Positions 1 to 8,786 of a stretch of DNA of 43,774 nt are shown piece after piece (the first letter of the stretch is position 1; the number at the start of each line of letters is the position of its first letter). The DNA is from Rhodobiaceae bacterium. GTDB taxonomy: Bacteria; Pseudomonadota; Alphaproteobacteria; MED-G09. The position numbers and the translations under genes were made by a program. The notes under the pieces were generated by a model. That model did no database searches, had not been told where the DNA came from, and was given only the letters and a program-made list of their open reading frames with translations. Location of the stretch: NCBI GenBank assembly GCA_002731945.1, contig PCCF01000052.1, forward strand, positions 1 through 43,774. The letters run 5' to 3'.

Positions 1-21
1 AAAAAAATTATTAAAATATCT

Positions 22-513
22 TTAACGCTTAGAAAACTGAAAACTTCTTCTGGCTTTACGACGCCCGTATTTTTTTCTTTCAACAACCCTTGAGTCCCTG
101 GTTAAATAGCCGCCTGCTTTAAGGGGCTTCTTTAGCTCAGGCTCAAACAAAACTAATGCCTTTGAAATACCATGCCTAACTGCACCTGCTTGACCAGATA
201 ACCCCCCGCCTGTTACTGAACACGTAACATCAAACTGATCCAATCTCTGTGCCGACACTAAAGGTTGATTAATTAACATTCTTAAAACAGGTCTAGCAAA
301 ATATTCATCGCAATTTTTCTCATTAATTATAATTTTTCCAGGGCCCTGTTTTAACCAAACTCTTGCAACAGCATTCTTTCTCTTTCCTGTAGCATAAGAG
401 CGACCTAAATCGTCAATTTTTTTCTCTGGTAAATCATTATTCTCCTCCGAGGCCCCCTCTACAGGGATATCTTCAAGATTCTTAATTTCTTTATTTTCTA
501 TTTTTTCTTCCAT
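22..513 (-). CDS. rpsI: 30S ribosomal protein S9
   Basis: Ribosomal protein S9 of the small subunit; its basic C-terminal tail reaches the P-site tRNA. The 163-residue product has the S9 core beginning near residue 38 ([17 protein letters not shown]) and ends in the diagnostic basic tail with [17 protein letters not shown]. The first 35 or so residues are an acidic Glu/Asp-rich extension that bacterial S9 of about 130 residues lacks; such extensions are common in alphaproteobacteria. It lies 3 bases after the rplM stop, the usual L13-S9 operon, so co-transcription is expected. Identification is firm. Confidence 0.97.
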   Translation of the reverse strand: MEEKIENKEIKNLEDIPVEGASEENNDLPEKKIDDLGRSYATGKRKNAVARVWLKQGPGKIIINEKNCDEYFARPVLRMLINQPLVSAQRLDQFDVTCSVTGGGLSGQAGAVRHGISKALVLFEPELKKPLKAGGYLTRDSRVVERKKYGRRKARRSFQFSKR

Positions 514-516
514 AAT

Positions 517-978
517 TTATCTTTTTTTATTTTTATTATTTATATCTTTAAAATCTATAATTTCGGGTTTTTGCGCCTCGTGCGGATGTTTTTCGCCGCT
601 ATAGATCATTAAGTTGGTGAATTGTTTATTAGACAAAGGTCCAGAAGGCATCATTCTTCGAATTGCCTTTTGTAAGATTCTTTCGGGGAATTTACTTGCT
701 AAAATTTTTTCAGGGGTTGTTGATTTTATTCCTCCCGGATAACCCGTATGTTTGTAGTATTTTTTATCTACAAATTTATTACCTGTAAAATGAATTTTTT
801 CTGCGTTGATTATAATTACGTTATCACCATCATCAATATGTGGAGTATAAGAAGCTAAATGCTTTCCTCTAAGTCTATTAGCTACAAATGAAGAAAGTCT
901 ACCTACTACAACATCAGTAGCATCAATCAATATCCATTTCTTTTTTACGTCAATATCTTTTGTGGAAATTGTATTCAT
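517..978 (-). CDS. rplM: 50S ribosomal protein L13
   Basis: L13 of the large subunit, an early-assembly protein. I place the start at the ATG at 978 ([15 protein letters not shown]), giving 153 residues, close to the family length of 142-154. A GGAG sits a few bases upstream of this ATG. A reading frame continues 16 codons further upstream, but those residues do not resemble L13 and lack a ribosome site. The core contains the typical [13 protein letters not shown] and [18 protein letters not shown] segments and the [10 protein letters not shown] motif. It is first in a two-gene operon with rpsI. Confidence 0.96.
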   Translation of the reverse strand: MNTISTKDIDVKKKWILIDATDVVVGRLSSFVANRLRGKHLASYTPHIDDGDNVIIINAEKIHFTGNKFVDKKYYKHTGYPGGIKSTTPEKILASKFPERILQKAIRRMMPSGPLSNKQFTNLMIYSGEKHPHEAQKPEIIDFKDINNKNKKR

Positions 979-1070
979 TTTAACTCCAAATAGGGAACTC
1001 ATATATAGTCGACTCTTTAGTGTCAACTGCTAAATTAATACATTTAAAACAATCATTTATTATATGGTAA

Positions 1071-2117
1071 CTATTTACCAAGATATGACAAATAAGCATA
1101 AAATGAGACGCCTATAAATAGTGCTATTGAGAAGAATTGATGCATTAAAGATGTTTGCCAAGGCATGTAATTTACTAAGGAAACAACACCAAGGAAAATC
1201 TGAATTATTATTAATAATAATATTATTAAGGAGAATATGAAGAATACTCTTATCTTTCTAGAAACAAAAACATTAGCAACCCCTAAAAAAAATACCAAGT
1301 AACCCATTATCCTGTGATTAAATTGTATGTTAGTTCTGTTTTCAAAAAAGTTTAATAAGTCTAAATTATCTATCCAATAATCTTCTGGTACGAACGTATT
1401 ACCCATTAAAGGCCAGTTCGGATAAACCAGACCAGCATCTAAGCCAGACACAAGCCCACCCAAAAAAACTTGTAAAAAAATACTTAAAAGTAAAAGAGTT
1501 GGCAGGATTTTATTCGTCTTTCTATGATCCTGAAAACTTAAATCTAATGACTCAAATATTAATAAAAGTGTAACAAGCATAATAATGAAAGCCATAGTCA
1601 AATGCATGGATAAACGATATTGACTAACATCAATCCTTTCAATCAATCCACTTTGAACCATATACCAGCCGATATATCCTTGAAGACCAATCAAGAATAT
1701 TAATAAGATTGATTTTATTAGTATTCTTCGACTTAGCTTATTTTTTATTAGAAAATAAAAAAACGGAATTAGAGCTATGGCCCCTACAATTCTTGCCAAG
1801 AATCTATGTCCCCATTCCCATAGGTATATAGTCTTAAATTCCTCAAGGGACATATTATTATTTACAAAAATGTATTCCGGTATCTTTTTGTATTTATCAA
1901 ATTCGTTGATCCAAGATTCGTAACTTAAAGGCGGAAAGATACCTATAAAAACCTCCCACTCAGTAATCGAAAGACCTGAATCAGTTAGCCTAGTTCCTCC
2001 TCCAACTAAAACAAGAGAGCAAAGAAAGAATAATAGAACTGAAAACCAAATCAACACAGGAAAATTAATATTTGTTTTTAGTGCGGACATTTTAAGAAAA
2101 ATAGATAATTTTTTCAT
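1071..2117 (-). CDS. ctaA: Heme A synthase (COX15/CtaA family)
   Basis: Integral membrane enzyme that oxidises the C8 methyl of heme O to make heme A for cytochrome aa3 oxidase. The 348-residue protein has about eight hydrophobic segments and the four conserved heme-ligand histidines: H104 (EWGHRFLAR), H172 (SMHLTMAF), H268 (QFNHRIMGY) and H326 (SLMHQFFS). The conserved GGGTRLTDSGLSITEWE stretch follows the first membrane segment, and VYPNWPLMG lies between the two halves. Length and architecture fit the alphaproteobacterial/mitochondrial COX15 class. An alternative start at M10 is possible. It is divergent from the DUF2842 gene. Confidence 0.95.
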   Translation of the reverse strand: MKKLSIFLKMSALKTNINFPVLIWFSVLLFFLCSLVLVGGGTRLTDSGLSITEWEVFIGIFPPLSYESWINEFDKYKKIPEYIFVNNNMSLEEFKTIYLWEWGHRFLARIVGAIALIPFFYFLIKNKLSRRILIKSILLIFLIGLQGYIGWYMVQSGLIERIDVSQYRLSMHLTMAFIIMLVTLLLIFESLDLSFQDHRKTNKILPTLLLLSIFLQVFLGGLVSGLDAGLVYPNWPLMGNTFVPEDYWIDNLDLLNFFENRTNIQFNHRIMGYLVFFLGVANVFVSRKIRVFFIFSLIILLLIIIQIFLGVVSLVNYMPWQTSLMHQFFSIALFIGVSFYAYLSYLGK

Positions 2118-2151
2118 ATTAAAAAATTACTCATGTTATATAGATCCTCTT

Positions 2152-2361
2152 ATGAGAAAGCTCAATAAAAGAATAAGAAAATTTATAGGTACGATAATAA
2201 TTCCTTTATGGTTAATTTTTTTTATTGCTACAATCTCATTTTTAGCAGAATTAATCATACCGAATCTTAATCAAGTATACCTATTTTTATTTTATCTAAT
2301 TTCTGGAATTATATGGATTGTACCAGTTTTGCCTTTGATCTCTTGGATGCAAAAGGATTAA
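2152..2361 (+). CDS. DUF2842 family small membrane protein
   Basis: A 69-residue protein with a short basic N-terminus (MRKLNKRIRKFIGT) and two hydrophobic segments at about residues 13-34 and 40-62, ending WIVPVLPLISWMQKD. The arrangement and the final L-P-L-I-x-W-M pattern match DUF2842, an alphaproteobacterial inner-membrane family of unknown function. It is divergent from ctaA with only 34 bases between the starts. No ribosome site is visible, and an AT-rich -10-like TTATATAGAT lies just 8-10 bases before the ATG, so the mRNA may be leaderless (inference). Confidence 0.75.
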   Translation: MRKLNKRIRKFIGTIIIPLWLIFFIATISFLAELIIPNLNQVYLFLFYLISGIIWIVPVLPLISWMQKD

Positions 2362-2362
2362 C

Positions 2363-2443
2363 CTAATCAAACCGACCAGAAGTAACCTTATTTAAGATTA
2401 AAATAATACAAATAAACAATATAATAGCTATTATGGCAGACAT
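2363..2443 (-). CDS. Putative 26-residue single-pass membrane peptide
   Basis: A very short reading frame encoding a hydrophobic helix (residues 2-18, rich in Ile/Leu/Ala) followed by a polar tail ending SGRFD. An AAGGA stands seven bases before the ATG, better than many long genes here. It converges with the DUF2842 gene and ends one base from its stop, so it fills the gap exactly. One-helix peptides of this shape occur near respiratory genes in alphaproteobacteria, but I cannot name a family. It contains the perfect palindrome ATAATAGCTATTAT (2421-2434). Supported only by ribosome site, composition and placement. Confidence 0.42.
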   Translation of the reverse strand: MSAIIAIILFICIILILNKVTSGRFD

Positions 2444-2518
2444 AATTTTCCTTAAAGTTATGGAATAAATATTTTAAATTTTAATAGTTTGATGCTTAAT
2501 TTAAAAGAAACAAATAAT

Positions 2519-4567
2519 ATGATTAAAAAAATTAAAATCTTTTTTATATCTCTCCTAATAATTATCCCTATACACAAAACAGGGTTGACTGAGTCACTTC
2601 ATAATATGTCAAACATCGAGATTGGAAAAATTGCTTACGAAAAATATTGTGCTGAATGTCATGGCTATAAACTGCGAGGAACAGCTCACGGCTCAAATTT
2701 ATCTGATAACAACTTTTTGCAAAAATTAGGGAAGAATCCCGATAAACTCTACCAAGAAATAGTTTCTACTATGCCTCCAGGAAAGATTGGAATCATAGAA
2801 AAAAAGGATTATTTAAATATAACAAATTATATTTTAAATTTCAGCGATATAAAAGAAGACGGCATTCAAGATTGGGTGTCATTTAACGACCCTAGTACTA
2901 TAGATCAACCGGATGAGAGACAATCCATTTTTAAGAATAAAGTTCTTGAGAATTTTAATAATATTAGTGATAAAGATATAAACTATCCGGAAGAAAATGA
3001 TTGGACGTCATGGCGGAGAACTCCTTTAGGGCATGGTTACAGTCCTCTAAAACAGATAAATAAGGAAAATGTTAAGAAATTGAGACTTGCTTGGTCTCTA
3101 ACTATGAATGATGGAAGTAATCAAGGTACTCCACTTATATCACAAGGTATTATGATACTGACGCACCCCGGAAATATGGTGCAAGCTTTAAACGCAGAAA
3201 ATGGAAAATTGATTTGGGAGTACAGATATACATATCCTAAAGATTCTATGGTTCTAGGTGGGCCAACAAAAAATATTGCTATATATAAAGATAAAATCTT
3301 TATGGCGACTTATGATGCCGCATTAATAGCTCTCGACATTAGAACTGGAAAACTCTTATGGAAAACTATAAAGGCCAACTACAAAGATGGATATACACAC
3401 TCAAGTGGTCCAATTATTGCTAATGGAACTGTGATTTCAGGTATTAATGGTTGCGAAAGATATATTGAAGATGGATGCTTTATAACAGGTCATGACCCTA
3501 ATTCTGGGAAAGAGATATGGAGAACATCAACAGTTGCACTTTCTGGAGATATTAATAGTGCTTCATGGGGGGATACTCCTGATATTTTTAAAGCGGGGTC
3601 AGACACCTGGGTAGCTGGAAGCTATGATCCCATTCTTAATACCTTCTACATTGGCACATCTCAAGCGAAACCCTGGGTCGCTGCCAGTAGGGGTATGTCA
3701 CCAAACGAGAAAGCTCTATATACAAACTCGACATTAGCAATGGATCCCAAAACAGGAAAAATACTTTGGTTCTTCCAACACATACCAGGCGAAACCATAG
3801 ACATGGAAGTAGGTTTTGAAAGAATTTTAGCTAATATTGGTGATAAAAAAGTAGTACTTACTGTGGGAAAGGATGGAATCCTTTGGAAGCTTGATAGAGA
3901 AAATGGAAAATTTATAGATCTAAAGGAGACAATAAATCAGAATATTTACAAAACAGTAAACAGAAAAAAAGGGATGGTATCTTATAGAGACGATATTTTA
4001 TTATCAAAAATTGATACACCATTTTCGGCTTGTCCTGGAATCTATGGTGGACACAATTGGCAGGCTGCCTCTTATGATCCTGAAAATAACTTAATAGTTA
4101 TCCCCCTACATCAACTATGTGCGGATATGGTAGGTAGATATATTGAACAAAAAGAAGGAGGCGGAGGATATGGTGCGGATTCAAGATCTTATAAAATGGA
4201 CAACATTGATGGTAAGGTAGGAAAATTAGTATCAATCAATATAGAAAATATGAATCAAATTTGGGAATATGAACAAGATGCAATGTTTTTAACGGGTGCC
4301 TTAACTACAGCAGGAGGCCTTACCTTTATAGGAGATCTAGATAGAAAATTTATGGCTTTTAATACTAAAACAGGAGAACTTTTATGGCATTCAGTGCTTG
4401 GTTCGGCTTTACATGGATTTCCTGTCTCTTATGCAAAAAATGGAAAACAATATATTGCAGTACAAACTGGAATGGGAGTATTTCGTGCTTTAACTTCTTC
4501 AATAAGCCCAGAAATATATCAACCTGAGGGCGGAAATGCTATTTATGTATTTGAATTACAAAATTAG
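2519..4567 (+). CDS. PQQ-dependent dehydrogenase with N-terminal cytochrome c domain
   Basis: Periplasmic quinohemoprotein dehydrogenase, probably acting on an alcohol. Starting at the ATG at 2519 gives 682 residues with a classic signal peptide (MIKKIKIFFISLLIIIP). An in-frame ATG lies nine codons upstream. The cytochrome c domain has heme motif CAECH at 44-48 and a likely Met ligand at M85 (TMPPG). The rest is a PQQ beta-propeller with repeated LNAENGKLIWEY, LDIRTGKLLWKT and FNTKTGELLWHS blades. Asp428 in GETIDMEVGFER matches the family catalytic Asp. The calcium-ligand Asn of methanol dehydrogenase (GTGNP) is replaced by Gln (IGTSQAKPW). Heme at the N-terminus is unlike type II alcohol dehydrogenases (C-terminal) but resembles polyvinyl-alcohol dehydrogenase. 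No PQQ synthesis genes are nearby. Confidence 0.88.
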   Translation: MIKKIKIFFISLLIIIPIHKTGLTESLHNMSNIEIGKIAYEKYCAECHGYKLRGTAHGSNLSDNNFLQKLGKNPDKLYQEIVSTMPPGKIGIIEKKDYLNITNYILNFSDIKEDGIQDWVSFNDPSTIDQPDERQSIFKNKVLENFNNISDKDINYPEENDWTSWRRTPLGHGYSPLKQINKENVKKLRLAWSLTMNDGSNQGTPLISQGIMILTHPGNMVQALNAENGKLIWEYRYTYPKDSMVLGGPTKNIAIYKDKIFMATYDAALIALDIRTGKLLWKTIKANYKDGYTHSSGPIIANGTVISGINGCERYIEDGCFITGHDPNSGKEIWRTSTVALSGDINSASWGDTPDIFKAGSDTWVAGSYDPILNTFYIGTSQAKPWVAASRGMSPNEKALYTNSTLAMDPKTGKILWFFQHIPGETIDMEVGFERILANIGDKKVVLTVGKDGILWKLDRENGKFIDLKETINQNIYKTVNRKKGMVSYRDDILLSKIDTPFSACPGIYGGHNWQAASYDPENNLIVIPLHQLCADMVGRYIEQKEGGGGYGADSRSYKMDNIDGKVGKLVSINIENMNQIWEYEQDAMFLTGALTTAGGLTFIGDLDRKFMAFNTKTGELLWHSVLGSALHGFPVSYAKNGKQYIAVQTGMGVFRALTSSISPEIYQPEGGNAIYVFELQN

Positions 4568-4575
4568 AAAATCTT

Positions 4576-5388
4576 ATGTCACACAATAAAACCATCTTAA
4601 TAACTGGTTCATCAGCTGGGATTGGTAAAGCAACTGTAGAATATTTCATAAAAAAAAGATGGAATGTTGCGGCAACAATGAGAGATCCAAGTAAGTTTAA
4701 TGTCAAAACTGGAGATAATCTTAAAACTTATAAAATGGATGTTAATTCAAGTAAAAGCATTAAAGTTGCAGTATCTAAAGTTCTAAAAGATTTTGATTCA
4801 ATAGATGTCCTTGTTAATAATGCTGGCTTTGCTTCAAGGGGGCCATTAGAATTATCAACAAAGAAATCTATCAAAGATCAATTTGACACAAATCTATTCG
4901 GGGTAATTGATACGATAAAAGAGATATTACCTATAATGAGACAAAATAAAGAAGGAATTATTATCAATGTCTCTAGTGCACAAGTTTTGTTTCCTGGTCC
5001 ATATAATATACTTTACTCAACAAGTAAGTGGGCTCTAGAAGGTTTAAGCGAGGCGTTATCGGTCGAATTATATCCATTTGGAATAAGAACAAAAATAATC
5101 GTTCCAGGGGCAATAAATACAAACTTTAGAGAAAATTCAGTAATAGCAGATGTAATAGGATCTCCTTATGAAGATGGAATGGAGTCTTTTTGGAAAATGA
5201 TTAAAAATCTCGTTTCGGCTGGAAGTAGTGCTTCATCTGTTGCAGAAGCAATATATAAAGCTGCTACAGATAAATCTGATCGACTAAGATATCAGGTAGG
5301 AAAAGATAGTATTAAAAGTTATAAAAGAAGAAGTAAATTAGGAGATGAAGAGATTGTTTCATCATATAGAAAGCAATTATTCTCTTAA
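4576..5388 (+). CDS. Short-chain dehydrogenase/reductase (SDR)
   Basis: Classical SDR, NAD(P)-dependent alcohol/ketone oxidoreductase, cytosolic, 270 residues. Visible motifs: TGSSAGIGK at 10-18 (cofactor glycine loop), NNAG, catalytic Ser in NVSSAQ, and Y147-S-T-S-K151. The segment after the active site (PGAINTNFRE) is typical. It begins 8 bases after the PQQ dehydrogenase stop, so the two are probably co-transcribed and may act on related substrates (inference). Its last 12 bases overlap the convergent LLM monooxygenase gene. Substrate cannot be read from the sequence. Confidence 0.9.
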   Translation: MSHNKTILITGSSAGIGKATVEYFIKKRWNVAATMRDPSKFNVKTGDNLKTYKMDVNSSKSIKVAVSKVLKDFDSIDVLVNNAGFASRGPLELSTKKSIKDQFDTNLFGVIDTIKEILPIMRQNKEGIIINVSSAQVLFPGPYNILYSTSKWALEGLSEALSVELYPFGIRTKIIVPGAINTNFRENSVIADVIGSPYEDGMESFWKMIKNLVSAGSSASSVAEAIYKAATDKSDRLRYQVGKDSIKSYKRRSKLGDEEIVSSYRKQLFS

Positions 5389-6489
5389 ACCGGCTTGTTT
5401 CATAAGAGGCAGAATTTTTTCACCAAATTGACTAAGACCATCTTTGTAATCTACCCAACTTAAAGTAAGGCCATCTAAACCATTATTAGAAAATTCCAAT
5501 AATTTATCAACTATTTGTTCTGGTGTCCCAATCATTGGCATCGCCCCATAACCCGCTATCATATTTTCGGCCATAGATTCCCATCCATCACCTAAAGCGC
5601 TTTGGGAATTAGGTATCAAAACGTCTAGAAGATTTCTAACTCCCTTCCAATCCCCTTTTTCATGAACATAATATTCTAGATATTCTAAGGCTTCTTCCTT
5701 AGTATCACGACAAACAATATACGCCTGACCAAAAACTTTAATGTCTCGATTATATTTATTTTTTGCTAGCTCTTTAACTTGTTTAGAGATATTTCCTGCT
5801 GAATTGATATCTTTAGCAACTACAAAATTTAGATCAGTATTTTTGGCGGCAAATTCTTGTCCTCTTAGACTGTTTCCAGCGCTCATAGTAACCGGGCCTC
5901 CTTTTTGCAAAGGTTTCGGTTCTGAGTAAGCTCCGGGAGAATTAAAGTATTTACCTTTGTAATCAAACTCACCCTCAATTGACCACAAATCTTTACACAA
6001 ATTAAGCCATTCTTCTGCAACATCATATCTTTCATCATGGTCCCTTTGTTTTAATCCAAACATATTTATTTCATTTTCATTCCATCCAGCCACCAAATTC
6101 AAACCGAATCTACCTTTAGAAATATGATCTATAGTAGCCACTTCTTTAGCTGCACGTATAGGGTGTACGGTTGGGACATGAAACGTTGCAAAGATAGAAA
6201 TTTTTTCTGTTGCAGCGGATAGTCCTGCAGCCCATGTGAAAGTCTCAAAATTCCTGTGGTTAAAATTTATATCTCCACCCATGCCTTTCCATCTTGCAAC
6301 AGGAATAATAGCATCAATACCTAAGAACTCAGCAGTCTTAGCAATTTCAAGAGATTCATCCCATTCAATTTTTAAGGTATTATCTAAGTTAGTCATGGAG
6401 CACCCGCTACTAACGTTGAGCCCAAATACTGCTAGCTTAAGTTTATTCTTACTACTAAGGATTGGATGTTGTGCTTTTGTTTCACTCAT
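5377..6489 (-). CDS. LLM-class FMN-dependent monooxygenase (RutA/SfnG-like)
   Basis: Flavin-dependent luciferase-like monooxygenase of 370 residues. Family features are FETFTWAAGLSAATEKISIFAT, the HPIRAAKEVATIDHISKGRFGLNLVAGWN block (strand 4-helix 4, strongest in the RutA, SfnG and SsuD group), SEPKPLQKGGPVTMSAGNSLRGQEFAAKN and a C-terminal GTPEQIVDKLLEF. These enzymes use FMNH2 from a separate reductase to oxidise pyrimidines, sulfonates, sulfones or other small organics; no partner reductase is adjacent. It converges with the SDR gene and lies 12 bases downstream of the broken GST gene on the same strand. Substrate unknown. Confidence 0.88.
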   Translation of the reverse strand: MSETKAQHPILSSKNKLKLAVFGLNVSSGCSMTNLDNTLKIEWDESLEIAKTAEFLGIDAIIPVARWKGMGGDINFNHRNFETFTWAAGLSAATEKISIFATFHVPTVHPIRAAKEVATIDHISKGRFGLNLVAGWNENEINMFGLKQRDHDERYDVAEEWLNLCKDLWSIEGEFDYKGKYFNSPGAYSEPKPLQKGGPVTMSAGNSLRGQEFAAKNTDLNFVVAKDINSAGNISKQVKELAKNKYNRDIKVFGQAYIVCRDTKEEALEYLEYYVHEKGDWKGVRNLLDVLIPNSQSALGDGWESMAENMIAGYGAMPMIGTPEQIVDKLLEFSNNGLDGLTLSWVDYKDGLSQFGEKILPLMKQAGLRE

Positions 6490-6501
6490 ATTAGCGTAAC
6501 A

Positions 6502-7527
6502 TTATAGTAAATTTTCTAAACATCCTATTTCATTTAATATTTTGTTAATATTTGTTTTATTTTTTATAAGATTATATTTCTCCTTTAATACCTTTAAAGA
6601 TTTAACATGGTATTTTTGTGGCCCCCCAATAGAATGAATATAATCTTGTCCTTTGATTTTTACTGACACCTCTTCCTTAGCGGCGTTCATAGCGTTAGTT
6701 ACTGCATTAGACCACGGTAAAAAGACCTCCCCTACCTCAGTTTTCAAAATTGGGTATAAAGTGTTTTCTAATGTCTCCCATTTTTCAAAAGCTCCTTTAT
6801 TATCAGGATTATGCATTCTTTTAATCCAACCCAATAAACCACTATATTTATCGAGTATAAATTTATTGGGAGTCGGATCCTGCCACGCATTATAAATTTG
6901 TCCCCATAAAGAAAAATCTGCATATGAAGGTCTCTCACCAAAAATATATGACCTACCTTTCAAATGTTCTTGCAGTAAAGCTAAAAGATTATGGAAAGAT
7001 GATTCTATGGTTCTTTGAGTATTTTCATTAGACCCTATTACCCACAATCTATTACTCATTCTCTGTTTAATTGATTTAGAGATTTTAGACTTAAACAATT
7101 GTTTCACTATTGGAATAATTTTTATAAATAAGGGTAAATTCATATTCGCTATTCTTCTGCTTGCAGAGTCCTGATCTATTTCTGCTTTCCATCTATAATG
7201 AAACATATGTTTATTTCCCCATTCATCAGCATACTCTTCGAGTAGTATAGATAAAAATTTAAGGGTTTCATCCTCAGGGTACACTGATGGCTCAGGATAT
7301 AAATTTTCCATCATATCAATAATCGGGGTAGAATCTTGGAATCCTTCCTTAGTAGGGCTAACTACCAGAGGAATAATTGGTATCTTTGCATATTTTATAT
7401 ATTCTTTTTGATTTGTTGGTCCTCTAACCAGCTAATTGTAAGAAATTCCTTTATAACGAAAATATGACCTAACTTTAACAGAATAAGGGGATAACTCGGC
7501 TCCAAAAATTTTGTATTGTTCAGGCAT
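6502..7527 (-). pseudogene. Glutathione S-transferase gene interrupted by one in-frame amber codon
   Basis: Read from the ATG at 7527, which has AAGAGGA just upstream, one frame runs 341 codons to 6502 with a single TAG as codon 32 (7432-7434). The first part (MPEQYKIFGAELSPYSVKVRSYFRYKG) is a thioredoxin-fold GST N-terminus with the Ser/Tyr catalytic region. After the TAG it continues LVRGPTNQKEYIKYAK, IPIIPLVV and QDSTPIID, the cis-Pro and glutathione-binding Gln-Asp-Ser motif. A GST C-terminal helical domain follows (FGERPSYADFSLWGQ). Nothing else is shifted. By comparison with relatives the stop falls where Trp is expected (TGG to TAG, inference). The longest product after the stop (270 codons from 7314) would lack most of the glutathione site. 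Recent pseudogene, polymorphism or sequencing error are all possible. Confidence 0.82.
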
Positions 7528-7572
7528 GAATATCCTCTTAATAGCTTTCTATCATTCAATAATACATAACTT

Positions 7573-7591
7573 AAAAAGTTATAAAACTTTT
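7573..7591 (-). terminator. Weak hairpin downstream of the cyclopropane synthase gene
   Basis: On the minus strand AAAAGTTT and AACTTTTT can pair around a very short loop, and further T residues follow. It lies 35-53 bases past the cfa stop and before the GST start, where a terminator would be useful. The stem is nearly all A-T, so it is weak. Confidence 0.3.
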
Positions 7592-7625
7592 AACTAACTA
7601 AAGAAGATAATATACAAAATCCATT

Positions 7626-8741
7626 TTATCGAAATGAAATATCTAGTTTTTTTGAATCAGATTTAGATAAAAGAATTTGCCACAAATGATTCGAGCGTGT
7701 ACGGAAAGAAGCCGCGCTTTGTAATAGCCAATAAGTCCACATACGGTAAAATTTTTGGTCATACCTGTGCTTCAATGATTTGTAATGATCTGTAAAATTT
7801 TCATACCAACACATAATGGTCTTATCATAGTCGGGGCCAAAATTATGCCAATCATCAATTTTAAATAAGCCCTCCATTGCGGTTGTTATTTGTTTAGAAG
7901 AAGGCACAAGACCGTTAGGAAAAATATATTTGTTAATCCATGGGTCTGTTGAGGTATAAGACTTATCAACCCCAATAGTATGCAACAGGAAAACTCCATC
8001 GTCTTTTAAACATTTATTTACTGATTCAAAATATTTTCTAAAATTCTGATGACCAACTGCCTCAAACATACCTATTGAGTATATGGCATCAAATTGATCT
8101 TCTAAATCTCGGTAATCCATTAAAAGTATTTCTACATCTAACCCTGCACAGTTTTCTTTAGCATATAGATATTGTTCATTTGAAATAGTATTACCTATTA
8201 CTTTTACATCATATGTTTCGGCAAAATATTTTGCTGCACCACCCCAACCACAGCCTATATCAAGGACCTTCATTCCAGGTTTTAAATTTATTTTATTTGC
8301 TACTAAATCTAATTTTGATTTTTGGGACTCTTCTAAATTCAAAACATTTTCAGGCCAATATCCACATGTGTACATCATACGTTTGTCAAGCATCAAAGAA
8401 AATAAATCATTGCCAATATCGTAATGTTTCTCGCCTACAATAAAGGATCTTGAAATTGATTGTAAGTTTATTAGTCGGCTTACAATACTTGATAGTTGAT
8501 ATTGTAGTTTTCCAAATCTTGTGTCCAGACCAGCAGAGAGTATTTTTTCAAAGAACAGGTCTAGTCTTTGACATTCGAACCATCCATCCATGTAAGATTC
8601 TCCTAATCCCATGGACCCATTAAAAAATACTCTATTAAAAAGTTTGGAATTAATTATAGATATATCCCAAGGCCTCGAACCATCGACTCTAATATCATGT
8701 TCTTCTAATATTTTTCTAAAATAATTTTCTAAAATTTTCAT
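7626..8741 (-). CDS. cfa: Cyclopropane-fatty-acyl-phospholipid synthase
   Basis: SAM-dependent enzyme that adds a methylene bridge (or methyl group) across double bonds of membrane phospholipid acyl chains. The 371 residues fit the family (382 in E. coli). There is an N-terminal lipid-binding part with GLGESYMDGWF, then GEKHYDIGNDLFSLMLD, MMYTCGYW, SAM motif I KVLDIGCGWGGAAKY, SIGMFEAVGHQNF and IFPNGLVPS. The C-terminal segment aligns by eye with the E. coli end, but the E. coli Cys354 position is Ser here (LLQSAASF). It is preceded on the same strand by a TetR gene 45 bases away, which may control it. Confidence 0.94.
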   Translation of the reverse strand: MKILENYFRKILEEHDIRVDGSRPWDISIINSKLFNRVFFNGSMGLGESYMDGWFECQRLDLFFEKILSAGLDTRFGKLQYQLSSIVSRLINLQSISRSFIVGEKHYDIGNDLFSLMLDKRMMYTCGYWPENVLNLEESQKSKLDLVANKINLKPGMKVLDIGCGWGGAAKYFAETYDVKVIGNTISNEQYLYAKENCAGLDVEILLMDYRDLEDQFDAIYSIGMFEAVGHQNFRKYFESVNKCLKDDGVFLLHTIGVDKSYTSTDPWINKYIFPNGLVPSSKQITTAMEGLFKIDDWHNFGPDYDKTIMCWYENFTDHYKSLKHRYDQKFYRMWTYWLLQSAASFRTRSNHLWQILLSKSDSKKLDISFR

Positions 8742-8786
8742 TTAATTGATAATGTATAAAATTTTAATTAATCCATTCATAAATCT

